NCBI GenBank assembly: GCA_934680015.1
Contig: CAKUSP010000001.1
Coordinates: 1 to 64,000 of the forward strand
DNA: 64,000 nt
Reading direction: 5' to 3'
DNA from: an uncultured Bacteroidales bacterium
GTDB taxonomy: Bacteria; Bacteroidota; Bacteroidia; Bacteroidales; UBA932
Positions 17,748 through 25,390 of the stretch are shown piece after piece (position 1 is the first letter of the stretch; each line of letters begins with the position of its first letter). The notes beneath the pieces were generated by a model that had not been told where the DNA came from, did not search any database, and saw only the letters and a list, made by a program, of their open reading frames with translations. Position numbers and translations under genes: made by a program.

Positions 17748-17897
17748 TTAGTCAATCAAATCTTTGTAATGTCCAATCCCTTTGATATCAATGCTTGTGC
17801 TAGTGCTTTGCATGCGTTTTTTATGTGAAAAATCGTTTGCGATTCTTAAAAATAATGCCAGTGCTAGGCAAACAAGTGTAATAACTAATGCTTTCAT
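17748..17897 (-). CDS. Small hydrophobic-N-terminus protein upstream of lysR
   Basis: A 49-residue frame starts at ATG 17897 with MKALVITLVCLALALFLRIA, a membrane segment or signal-type stretch, followed by a polar Lys/Ser tail. It ends 9 nt before the lysR start. A TATATTTG box lies 25 nt upstream, the only such box found ahead of the lysR-transporter unit. Position, promoter and composition support a real small membrane protein. No family was recognised. Confidence 0.5.
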   Translation of the reverse strand: MKALVITLVCLALALFLRIANDFSHKKRMQSTSTSIDIKGIGHYKDLID

Positions 17898-17922
17898 GAT
17901 GATCTTATTTTAAATCCGATGG

Positions 17923-17930
17923 CAAATATA
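17923..17930 (-). promoter_or_regulatory. -7 box for the small-ORF/lysR/transporter operon
   Basis: TATATTTG on the minus strand, 25 nt before the ATG at 17897. No good -33 TTTG was seen at the expected spacing. Confidence 0.5.
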
Positions 17931-18650
17931 CCTTCTCGAATAGATGTTGTGAAGCATTTGCTATGGTTTGTTTTAATTGCTACATTCTCTTTTAATTATA
18001 GCCGTATGGCCTGGCAATACATTTTATCGATTGCAAATTTAGATCTTTTTGTCTAATTTTGAAATATGCTTGGAGTTAGGTAATCCTTAAAACAACTTGA
18101 TAATCTTTGTGCATCTTTTCGGTAGATATCCTCGAAATCTGCTATATATCTTTACCAACTTATTTTTTTACGCTTACTAAAGATAACACATATATGTCTT
18201 TATTTGAACTAAAAGTTGAAATATAGTCAAAGGTGGGGTTAATTCAGCTTTTGTCGATTTCACCCCATATATGGGCTTACCCTTGTTATTAGTGAAATCG
18301 ATGGCACATGCTCAATCGGTGAGCGCGAACTTGAAAAACAACGGACTTTTTAACGTCTAACAAGCGAGGGGTATATCGGGCTGCAAAAGATATCGTAAGA
18401 AAGTGCTGCTGGATATGGTGATATTTGTAAACATCTCTCCTCTAATTAGTATGGATTTGTATTTACTTATGACTTGTTATCAGCTTCTGATTTATGCTGT
18501 TATGACATTTATTCGCTTTTAGTGGCGTAGTGTCGAAAGGCTACTGGAGGTATTAGGAAGAGTTTGGAGCTGGAACAGCAGGAATGACAATTTGTCATGG
18601 CATGGAATTAGATACTAATATTCGTATAAGTTAAATAATATTTTGATGTT
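17931..18650. other. Long intergenic region with dispersed repeat copy B
   Basis: About 720 bp separate the divergent small-ORF/lysR and HdeD-like units. Apart from the repeat at 18123-18180, no supported gene or RNA was found. The part from 18181 to 18650 contains no long frame and no clear promoter. Confidence 0.5.
18123..18180 (-). repeat. Dispersed repeat, copy B
   Basis: It shares ATCCTCGAAA, ATCTTTACCAACTTATTTTT and ACGCTTACTAA with the other copies and is closest to copy D (63421-63475). It lies about 225 bp upstream of the small-ORF/lysR operon, in the same orientation relative to that operon as the other copies are to theirs. Confidence 0.65.
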
Positions 18651-19247
18651 ATGAGTCAATTTGTTTCAAGATTAGCGGATAGAGCTACCCGCACTATTAA
18701 TAATTGGTGGCTCTTCGTTTTGTGTGGCGTTCTTTGCGCCGGTGTTGGTATAGCAGTTTTCTGTTATCCTGTTGAGGGGTATCTTGCTCTAACTTTACTT
18801 TTTGGAATAGTTATTTTGCTGGTTGGTGTGGCAGAACTTGTAGTGGCACTTACTAGCCGAAATTATTTCATGATGCGTGGGTATAATATCGTAGGTGGTA
18901 TTTTGGATTTGTTGGTGGGTATATTATTGTGTGCTAACCCGGCATTTACTGCTGTTGCTCTTCCTGTCCTTTTGGGTGTTTGGCTTATGTATCACAGCTT
19001 TATGATTATAGGCTTCGCGGGCGATCTTAGTTCTTTCAATGTGCCTGGTTCAGGTTGGGGTATAGCAGGTGGTATAATTTTGCTTATTCTTTCATTTTTT
19101 ATCACGTTTAAACCGTTTTCTTTTGGTGCGAGTGCTGTTACTATTCTAACGGGAGTGGCTCTTATTATAGTGGGCGTGATGTTGGTAGCCGGTGGTATTA
19201 ATCTTAGAAAAATACATACTTCAGTAAAAGGCATGTTTGATATGTAG
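18651..19247 (+). CDS. HdeD-family (DUF308) membrane protein
   Basis: This 198-residue protein has about six hydrophobic segments, in pairs, with internally similar Gly-rich motifs (LFGIVILLVGVAELV, then LLGVWLMYHSFMIIG). That is the duplicated DUF308 architecture of HdeD-like proteins. E. coli HdeD is linked to acid resistance, but the function here is unknown. It is a single-gene unit with a terminator downstream. Confidence 0.85.
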   Translation: MSQFVSRLADRATRTINNWWLFVLCGVLCAGVGIAVFCYPVEGYLALTLLFGIVILLVGVAELVVALTSRNYFMMRGYNIVGGILDLLVGILLCANPAFTAVALPVLLGVWLMYHSFMIIGFAGDLSSFNVPGSGWGIAGGIILLILSFFITFKPFSFGASAVTILTGVALIIVGVMLVAGGINLRKIHTSVKGMFDM

Positions 19248-19311
19248 AAACATGAATAATGATATAGGTTATTTTTGAAGGTTTCCTAGTTATTTGTGCT
19301 TATAAATTATG

Positions 19312-19348
19312 AATTCCGTAGACCATGTGGTTTGCGGAATTTTTTTTT
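19312..19348 (+). terminator. Intrinsic terminator of the HdeD-like gene
   Basis: AATTCCG (19312-19318) pairs with CGGAATT (19335-19341), with a further AGACC/GGTTT stem inside. A T-run (19340-19348) follows. Confidence 0.8.
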
Positions 19349-19358
19349 GGGGGGGGGG
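19340..19358 (+). repeat. T9-G10 homopolymer junction
   Basis: Nine T residues run directly into ten G residues between two terminators that face each other. G-tracts of this length are prone to slippage and to sequencing error. There is no coding frame across it. Confidence 0.8.
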
Positions 19359-19376
19359 AGGTGGTATAAAAAGAAA

Positions 19377-19400
19377 AAGGTTGACCCCATGGCCAACCTT
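19377..19400 (-). terminator. Intrinsic terminator of tRNA-Asn
   Basis: On the minus strand AAGGTTG and CAACCTT form a 7-bp stem followed by TTTCTTTTT. It lies directly after the tRNA-Asn 3' end. Confidence 0.8.
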
Positions 19401-19403
19401 CTG

Positions 19404-19477
19404 CTCCCCTTCTAGGACTTGAACCTAGGACCCCCTGATTAACAGTCAGGTGCTCTAACCAACTGAGCTAAAGAGGA
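19404..19477 (-). tRNA. tRNA-Asn (GTT)
   Basis: A 74-nt cloverleaf is visible on the minus strand. The acceptor TCCTCTT pairs with AAGGGGA, the D arm is AGCTCAGTTGGTTAGAGC, the anticodon loop is CTGTTAA (anticodon GTT) and the T loop is GGTTCAAGTCC. The CCA end is not encoded. Confidence 0.95.
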
Positions 19478-19580
19478 ATTTTTTCTCTCCCGCATCAAAC
19501 GGGATTGCAAATGTACTACATTTTTTGAAATACACAAAATAAATTTAAAAAATTCTTCTAAAATTTTTAACTTTGTGATC

Positions 19581-20270
19581 ATGACTTTGGAATTGTTCAC
19601 ATCCGTTTTAGAGGAGTTCGTAGGCGAAAAAGATCGCGTGTTTATACCTGGCTTGGGTATTTTTGCGGCTAGTTTTCAGCCGGCAAACATTTCGGATAAT
19701 GGATTTACTATAAATCCTCCATATAGAAAGATAGATTTTAATTCTGAAGAAATTGATAATATTTCAGACTCGTCAATAGTCCAATTGTATGCCTCTCGTT
19801 ATGGTGTTGATGAAGATGTTGCGTCTCGTGAAATAGATGAATCCGTCCGCGAAATAAAAAAAACTTTAAATTCAGATCAAGTATGTGAATTGTCTGGGTT
19901 GGGTAGATTCCATATTATGAGCGACGGCCTCGTCTTTTTTATAGTGGATAAGGATGCTCAGTTATATCCCGATGGTTTCGGGCTAGAAAGCGTTTCTTTT
20001 AAAAATCGCCCAATTACTGCACTCGATGCTTCTCTGGTGAGTGCTCCCTCTCCGATTCAAGCGACAGAAGAGATAATAGAAAAGGTGGAGGCCCCTGTTA
20101 TAGAGAAAAAGAAAAAATCTAAATGGTGGAAAGCACTATTGTGGATAGTGTGTGTGGTGTTGGCTATATTGGGGGCGTTTATGCTATTTGCACATTTTTG
20201 TCCAGAGCTGGTAGATAGAATTTTATATACTCCGGAAGAATTAGATATATTGAATTCGGTGGGTTTATGA
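19581..20270 (+). CDS. HU-fold (CCDC81-like) single-pass membrane protein
   Basis: The protein is 229 residues from the ATG at 19581; a GTG two codons earlier is also possible. The N-terminal about 140 residues resemble the paired prokaryotic HU-like domains found in Bacteroidota SPOR-type proteins (VFIPGLGIFAASF; ELSGLGRFHIMSDG). A Lys-rich patch precedes one membrane segment at about 183-205, and a short tail follows. A SPOR domain is absent. The role is unknown; DNA or septum association would be speculation. It overlaps the NUDIX gene by ATGA. Confidence 0.7.
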   Translation: MTLELFTSVLEEFVGEKDRVFIPGLGIFAASFQPANISDNGFTINPPYRKIDFNSEEIDNISDSSIVQLYASRYGVDEDVASREIDESVREIKKTLNSDQVCELSGLGRFHIMSDGLVFFIVDKDAQLYPDGFGLESVSFKNRPITALDASLVSAPSPIQATEEIIEKVEAPVIEKKKKSKWWKALLWIVCVVLAILGAFMLFAHFCPELVDRILYTPEELDILNSVGL

Positions 20271-20833
20271 TGGAGTTATTTTATCCGTTTGAGTCTGCAC
20301 CTGTAATGGGAGAAAAAGCTCCGTTAATGGAAATGCTTCCTATTGTAGATAATATAGGCCGTGTCTATGCGCAGAGTTCTAGAGAAAGATGTCATAATCC
20401 GAGTGATCCACTTTTACATCCAGTAATCCATTTGGAAATAGTGGACAGGTATTCGCGATTTTATCTACAGAAACGGAGTGAAAATAAGGAAAAATATCCC
20501 CTTTTATGGGATGTCGCAGTAGGTGGGCATGTTACTTATGGCGAATTATTTGAGGAAGCTTTATATAGGGAGTCTTGGGAAGAGCTTCGTTTCTCGCGCT
20601 TTAATCCGCAGTATCTAGCAAATTATATTTATGAGGGAGGTGGAGAATTGGAAATGGTTAATTTATATGTTGCAGTAGGTTCTTTTCAACTTACTCCAGA
20701 TAATTATGAGGTGGTAGATGGTAGATATTGGACCATTGAAGAAATTGAGTCTTCACTAGGTAGTGGGGTGTTTACACCTAACTTTGAGACAGAATATATG
20801 GAATATAGAGATAAGATTTTGGCGCTATTATAA
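20267..20833 (+). CDS. NUDIX hydrolase
   Basis: This 188-residue protein has a complete Nudix box at residues 86-108: GG, E93, then RESWEEL. That is the metal-binding helix that hydrolyses nucleoside-diphosphate-linked compounds. An N-terminal extension with HLEIVDRYSRFYLQKRS is like the IPP-isomerase-like subgroup. The substrate is unknown. It sits between the HU-fold gene (ATGA overlap) and the DUF4922 gene (1-nt overlap), so the three are translationally coupled. Confidence 0.9.
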   Translation: MMELFYPFESAPVMGEKAPLMEMLPIVDNIGRVYAQSSRERCHNPSDPLLHPVIHLEIVDRYSRFYLQKRSENKEKYPLLWDVAVGGHVTYGELFEEALYRESWEELRFSRFNPQYLANYIYEGGGELEMVNLYVAVGSFQLTPDNYEVVDGRYWTIEEIESSLGSGVFTPNFETEYMEYRDKILALL

Positions 20834-22254
20834 TGAACGAAATAACTAAATTTTTACAAGATCAGCTTTCCGTATGGCCATTAGCTTCAAGTAATTTTAG
20901 GGCCTTGAAATATGCCAGAATTAAAACACTTATGGTTAATGGCGTTGAGTGCAAAGTCCAGTATAACCCTTGTCGTATCGCTTCGTCGACTGCTGAAACG
21001 GATGCTGCTTCGCTTTCTGCCCGTCCTTGTTTTTTGTGTGTAGAACACCGTCCTGCAAAGCAATTTCACATAAAATACGAAGGTAGAAAGGATAGGCATT
21101 ATAATATACAGGTTAATCCGTATCCTATTTTTCCTAATCACTTTGTGATCGCACGTGATGTCCATCAACCTCAGTCAATATGGCATAATTTTGTAGACAT
21201 GATGGACTTTGCTAGGAAGTATCCAGATTATCTAGTATTCTATAATGGTCCACATAGCGGGGCATCGGCACCAGATCATATGCATTTTCAGGCTATCCCA
21301 CAAGGCCTACTTCCCCTTCAAAATGCTATAAATGAATTTTTGGATAATAATCCGCAGCCACTTACTTCAGGACAAGATGCCCGGGTGTATCACTTTCCTC
21401 TTTTTTGTCGTGGTGTATATGCTTTTCGCTCCGATACTCCTAAGTCATTAGCGAAACTCTTTTATCGTTTAGTGGATTGTGCTTCAATAATAGAAGATGA
21501 ACCTGAGCCAAGATTAAATTTATATATTTATTGTTATGGGAATGAATATCGATGCTTTGTGGTTTTGCGCTCCAATGTGCGTTCCCATCATTATTACAGC
21601 AATGCTGAGGATCATTTGACTATGACCCCTGGCGCTGCTGATATGGCCGGTTTTTTTGTATGTCCTAAGGAAGAGGACTTCTTAAAGTTGAATTCTACTT
21701 TGCTGGAAGAGATATTGGACGAAGTTACCATATCTGTTCATGATGAAAAGATGGTAGCGTGGCGTCTAACTCGAACTCAGCCTAAATTGAATGTTCCTAT
21801 TCTTACTGCCTCTCAAATTAATTTTGAAATGATTTCTGACGGGGCAGGAATACAATCTGTGAAGTATTCAGAGGGGAGAATAGATTATGGTGGGGTGCTT
21901 TACGACGAGTTGTTTTTCGATAGTGTGACGCGTTCTAAGGTCTTCGGAGAGCCATCGTTTGTGATAGAGTGCAATTTAAAGAATTTATTATTTGCCGGTT
22001 CTCTCATTTTTTCTGTGGAAAATGGCACGGTTCGTGCTACAAACAGGATTGGCATTGAAAATTACATGCTGAGCGTGCTATCACAGAGTTTCCCAGAGGA
22101 GAGAGACGTCGAATTTCTTAAAGGTGAGGCTATAAAATTGAGAAGTTCTATAATGGATGGTTCGACTTCTCTTCATCCTTACGAAGGGTTGTCTGTGAAT
22201 ATTTCAAAATATGTTCGCGAAGCTATAGATATAACTTGGGGACAATTAAACTAA
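20833..22254 (+). CDS. DUF4922 HIT-like nucleotide phosphorylase/transferase
   Basis: This 473-residue protein has a HIT-superfamily core: CFLC at residues 66-69, NPYPIFPNHFVIA at 95-107 and the active-site-like HMHFQ (H149, H151). This resembles Ap4A phosphorylase and GDP-L-galactose phosphorylase-type enzymes, which act on nucleotide phosphates. The C-terminal about 150 residues (from MISDGAGIQSVKYSEG) look like a separate beta-rich domain. Pairing with a NUDIX hydrolase suggests nucleotide or nucleotide-sugar turnover. Function is inferred. Confidence 0.7.
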   Translation: MNEITKFLQDQLSVWPLASSNFRALKYARIKTLMVNGVECKVQYNPCRIASSTAETDAASLSARPCFLCVEHRPAKQFHIKYEGRKDRHYNIQVNPYPIFPNHFVIARDVHQPQSIWHNFVDMMDFARKYPDYLVFYNGPHSGASAPDHMHFQAIPQGLLPLQNAINEFLDNNPQPLTSGQDARVYHFPLFCRGVYAFRSDTPKSLAKLFYRLVDCASIIEDEPEPRLNLYIYCYGNEYRCFVVLRSNVRSHHYYSNAEDHLTMTPGAADMAGFFVCPKEEDFLKLNSTLLEEILDEVTISVHDEKMVAWRLTRTQPKLNVPILTASQINFEMISDGAGIQSVKYSEGRIDYGGVLYDELFFDSVTRSKVFGEPSFVIECNLKNLLFAGSLIFSVENGTVRATNRIGIENYMLSVLSQSFPEERDVEFLKGEAIKLRSSIMDGSTSLHPYEGLSVNISKYVREAIDITWGQLN

Positions 22255-22260
22255 AAGGTT

Positions 22261-23493
22261 ATGAAACTAATTAACTTAACTTCGAGCATTGTATTATCTA
22301 TGCTACTTATTTGCTCGACGGATACATTTGCACAAACTCGTAGAGAGTCTCGTCCATCGCGATTACAGAATACTACACGTTCAGAAGTTAAATCTAATTC
22401 GAGTTCTTCATCTTCACGAAGAAATACTTCTTCACAAGTGCAATCTTCCTCACAAGACAGAAGGCCTTCTTCACAAGTGCAATCTTCCTCACAAGGAAGA
22501 AGACCATCACCACAGGCGCGTCCTTCTTCACAAAATAGAAGAGATCCAATCCATAATGGAATCGCGCCAACTCCTAATCCATCAAAGTCGGAAGGGGCAT
22601 CGAATATAAATCAGAGGCCAAGTCGTAGGCCTTCAAATGATGGGTCTTCTAATGTTGGAAGACGCCCATCGCCTATTCAGCAAGGAGATGTACGACCTAA
22701 TGACAGACGTCCAGGTGCTGGATTTGAACATCGTCCTAATCCTGACCACGGGCATCATGGTGAGGTAGGACGTCCTCCTAAACCACAGCCACATCCTTTT
22801 GAGCGTCGTCCCATAAATCATCGTCATCCATCTCGCTTTTACGATCATGGACATCATTATTATGGATATAGGATAAACAGGTTACCTCACAATCATCATG
22901 TGGATATTTTCTGGGGAAGAAAATATTATGTGTGTGATGGCGTGTATTATAGGCTGTATGATGGTTCATACTATGTGTGTCGCCCTCCTTATGGTTACTA
23001 TTTTTCTCCTTCCCTTTATTCATATGCACCGGCAGCATGTGCTTTCGCATATTATAATTTCTGGGATCGTTCGTATAATATTATAAACGAGAATTATAGA
23101 ATTATTGATCAGCAGAATCAGCAGATCGCTAGAAACAATGCGGTGTTAGCTTCTCAAAATGCGTCATTGGCCTCATATAATGATAGTGGAAATACACAGC
23201 GTAGTACAGAATCTTATGTTTTAGCTACTCGTTTAGGATTAGTTCAAAGTTACGCTGCGCTTGGAACGAATTATTATTACGATGACGGTGTCTTTTTCGT
23301 CTTGAATTCAAGAGGGGAGTATGAAACCATAGTGCCTCCTGCAGGAGCTATAGTAGAAAATCTTCCGGAAGATTATGAAGAGGTGCGATTAAACGATGGT
23401 AATATGTATTATCTCGTGGATGATACCATATATCGCTTGATTATCAATGAAGGAAAGCCTGTGTTCGAAGTATTAGGACAGATTCAGCGATAA
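22261..23493 (+). CDS. DUF6515-like secreted protein with Ser/Arg-rich repeats
   Basis: This 410-residue protein has a signal peptide (ending near TFAQ), then about 165 residues rich in Ser, Arg, Gln and Pro with 13-residue tandem repeats. A His/Tyr-rich stretch follows, then a folded region with the DUF6515 look (YYVCDGVYYRLYDGSYYVC; PPYGYYF) and a second related module near the C-terminus (YYYDDGVFFVLN). It is an exported protein of unknown function. It begins 6 nt after DUF4922 and is probably the last gene of that operon. Its end overlaps the convergent murI by 21 nt. Confidence 0.75.
   Translation: MKLINLTSSIVLSMLLICSTDTFAQTRRESRPSRLQNTTRSEVKSNSSSSSSRRNTSSQVQSSSQDRRPSSQVQSSSQGRRPSPQARPSSQNRRDPIHNGIAPTPNPSKSEGASNINQRPSRRPSNDGSSNVGRRPSPIQQGDVRPNDRRPGAGFEHRPNPDHGHHGEVGRPPKPQPHPFERRPINHRHPSRFYDHGHHYYGYRINRLPHNHHVDIFWGRKYYVCDGVYYRLYDGSYYVCRPPYGYYFSPSLYSYAPAACAFAYYNFWDRSYNIINENYRIIDQQNQQIARNNAVLASQNASLASYNDSGNTQRSTESYVLATRLGLVQSYAALGTNYYYDDGVFFVLNSRGEYETIVPPAGAIVENLPEDYEEVRLNDGNMYYLVDDTIYRLIINEGKPVFEVLGQIQR
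22428..22544 (+). repeat. 39-bp in-frame tandem repeats
   Basis: Two 39-bp units (22428-22466, 22467-22505) share an identical first 29 bases. A degenerate third unit follows to 22544. They encode repeats of SSQVQSSSQxRRP inside the low-complexity region. Unit length is a multiple of three, so copy changes keep the frame. Confidence 0.8.
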
Positions 23494-24246
23494 TAATATA
23501 TCATTTAACAGGCGGCGGGCAGTTTCACTGGACCCGCTGCTTTCTATTTTTATTTGTGGCTTTTCTTTTTTATTAAGTGAAATTCCTTTTTGAGAAAGGA
23601 CTTCTTTTAGATGTTTTGCTACAGCTGGTGCTGGGTCAATGAACAGAACATTGCTCCCTGCAATCTTTTGTAAAACTGGAAGAAGGAATGGATAATGTGT
23701 GCATCCTAGAACTATCGTGTCTGCACCTTGTTCTATGAGAGGATCTAGCGATTCCTTAATGATCATCTCAACTTCATGATTACATAGTTGCCCTTTTTCT
23801 ACTAATTCCACGAATCCTTTTCCGCAGTGCTCTACTATTTTTACATCTTTGGAATATCGTTGTTTCGCGTCTAGGTATTTCTGGGAGTGAAGAGTACTTT
23901 CAGTAGCTAGAACACCCACTATTTTTGTTTTGCTGATTGCTACTGCCGGCTTTACTGCTGGTTCCATTCCTATGAATGGTATTTCGGGCCAATCTGTACG
24001 CAATGTTTTTATGGCTGCAGCTGTAGCGGTATTGCATGCAACTACTATAACTTGAGCGCCTTTAGAGAGGAGTTCTTTTGTTATGGCGGTGCTGCGTCCG
24101 ATGATATAATCATTGCTTCTGCCACCATAGGGGCAAAATGCATTATCAGAATAGTATATGTAATTTTCTCCAGGAAGAATGCGTAAAATCTCTTTTAAGA
24201 CACTCAATCCGCCACTTCCTGAGTCAAAGATGCCAATAGTAGCCAT
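23473..24246 (-). CDS. murI: Glutamate racemase
   Basis: This 257-residue enzyme makes D-glutamate for peptidoglycan. The two catalytic cysteines are present: C71 in VACNTATAAA and C181 in GCTHYPFL. The N-terminal GIFDSGSGGLSVLKEI is typical. The start codon lies 7 nt after a TATATTTG box, suggesting a leaderless mRNA. It diverges from prfB across 42 bp and overlaps the 3' end of the DUF6515 gene by 21 nt. Confidence 0.95.
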   Translation of the reverse strand: MATIGIFDSGSGGLSVLKEILRILPGENYIYYSDNAFCPYGGRSNDYIIGRSTAITKELLSKGAQVIVVACNTATAAAIKTLRTDWPEIPFIGMEPAVKPAVAISKTKIVGVLATESTLHSQKYLDAKQRYSKDVKIVEHCGKGFVELVEKGQLCNHEVEMIIKESLDPLIEQGADTIVLGCTHYPFLLPVLQKIAGSNVLFIDPAPAVAKHLKEVLSQKGISLNKKEKPQIKIESSGSSETARRLLNDILLSLNLS

Positions 24247-24253
24247 ATAGATA

Positions 24254-24261
24254 CAAATATA
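24254..24261 (-). promoter_or_regulatory. -7 box for murI
   Basis: TATATTTG on the minus strand ends 7 nt before the murI ATG (24246). It lies 13 bp from the divergent prfB box. Confidence 0.5.
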
Positions 24262-24274
24262 CCGATATTTTTAT

Positions 24275-24282
24275 TAATTTTG
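24275..24282 (+). promoter_or_regulatory. -7 box for prfB
   Basis: TAATTTTG fits TAnnTTTG and ends 6 nt before the prfB ATG (24289), predicting a leaderless or near-leaderless mRNA. No -33 TTTG was found. Confidence 0.5.
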
Positions 24283-24288
24283 TGTGAT

Positions 24289-25365
24289 ATGACTACTACG
24301 GAACAGATAAAAGATTTGCATTCGAGAATAAGCGCTCTTGAAGAGTGTTTAAAGATAGCTGATAAGAGGAAAATAGTTGAAGAACGAGAGGCTCAAAGTC
24401 AGGCTCCTGGCTTTTGGGATGATCCTAAAAAAGCTGAAGCTTTTATGAAATCTTTAAATTCCGTAAAGTCATGGGTTTGCTCTTTTGATAAGACTAAGGG
24501 AGAAGTTGATGACTTAGATGTTTTTCAAGAATTTTCTTCTGAAGAGGATTCGTCCGAGCTAGATGATGCTTATGCTAAAGCTTTATCTAATGTAGAGGAA
24601 TTAGAGTTTAAGAATATGCTTAGCGAAGAAGGCGATAATCTCGGGGCTGTGCTTACCATTAATTCAGGAGCTGGCGGTACAGAGGCCAATGATTGGTCTG
24701 CTATGCTGATGAGAATGTATTTAAGATGGGGAGAGAGGAACGGATACAAAATGACGATAACCGAGAATCTAGAAGGAGATGAAGTAGGCATAAAAAGTGC
24801 AACTATATCGTTTGAAGGTGATTATGCTTATGGCTATTTAAAATCAGAGTCCGGAGTTCATAGGCTTGTAAGGATTTCTCCGTTTAATGCGCAAGGGAAA
24901 CGTCAGACGACATTTAGTTCGGTATTTGTGTATCCTTTAGTCGATGATAGTATAAATATAGAGATCAGTCCCTCTGACATTGAATGGGATACTTTCCGTT
25001 CTGGAGGACATGGTGGACAGAATGTAAACAAAGTCGAGACTGGAGTACGTGTAAGGCACATTCCTACAGGAATAACAGTTGAGAATACAGAAACGCGTAG
25101 CCAACAAGATAATAGACAAAATGCACTTCGTATTTTGAAGTCAAGATTGTATGATCTTGAGCTTAAAAAGCGTCGTGAAAAGCAGGCTGAACTCGAAGGC
25201 CAAAAGAAAAAGATTGAGTGGGGCTCTCAGATTCGCTCATATGTCCTTCATCCATATAAGATGGTCAAGGATGTGCGCACTGGCTATGAAACGGCTGACA
25301 CTCAAGGTGTATTGGATGGGGATTTGAATCCATTCATGAGAGAATATTTGATGAAAAAAGTATAA
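24289..25365 (+). CDS. prfB: Peptide chain release factor 2
   Basis: This 358-residue protein recognises UGA/UAA codons. The RF2 tripeptide SPF ([11 protein letters not shown]) and the GGQ motif ([15 protein letters not shown]) are both present. The ATG at 24289 is preferred over an upstream TTG (24280) because a TAnnTTTG box overlaps the latter. The usual programmed +1 frameshift near codon 25 is absent: the corresponding place reads GCT CTT GAA in one continuous frame, without the CTT TGA stop. Confidence 0.95.
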   Translation: MTTTEQIKDLHSRISALEECLKIADKRKIVEEREAQSQAPGFWDDPKKAEAFMKSLNSVKSWVCSFDKTKGEVDDLDVFQEFSSEEDSSELDDAYAKALSNVEELEFKNMLSEEGDNLGAVLTINSGAGGTEANDWSAMLMRMYLRWGERNGYKMTITENLEGDEVGIKSATISFEGDYAYGYLKSESGVHRLVRISPFNAQGKRQTTFSSVFVYPLVDDSINIEISPSDIEWDTFRSGGHGGQNVNKVETGVRVRHIPTGITVENTETRSQQDNRQNALRILKSRLYDLELKKRREKQAELEGQKKKIEWGSQIRSYVLHPYKMVKDVRTGYETADTQGVLDGDLNPFMREYLMKKV

Positions 25366-25390
25366 ATATCATTATAATACATTTCGACTT

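Noticed and set aside
22428-22544. Possible CRISPR-like array
   Set aside because: The units are contiguous without spacers, in frame inside a coding region, and encode a low-complexity peptide.
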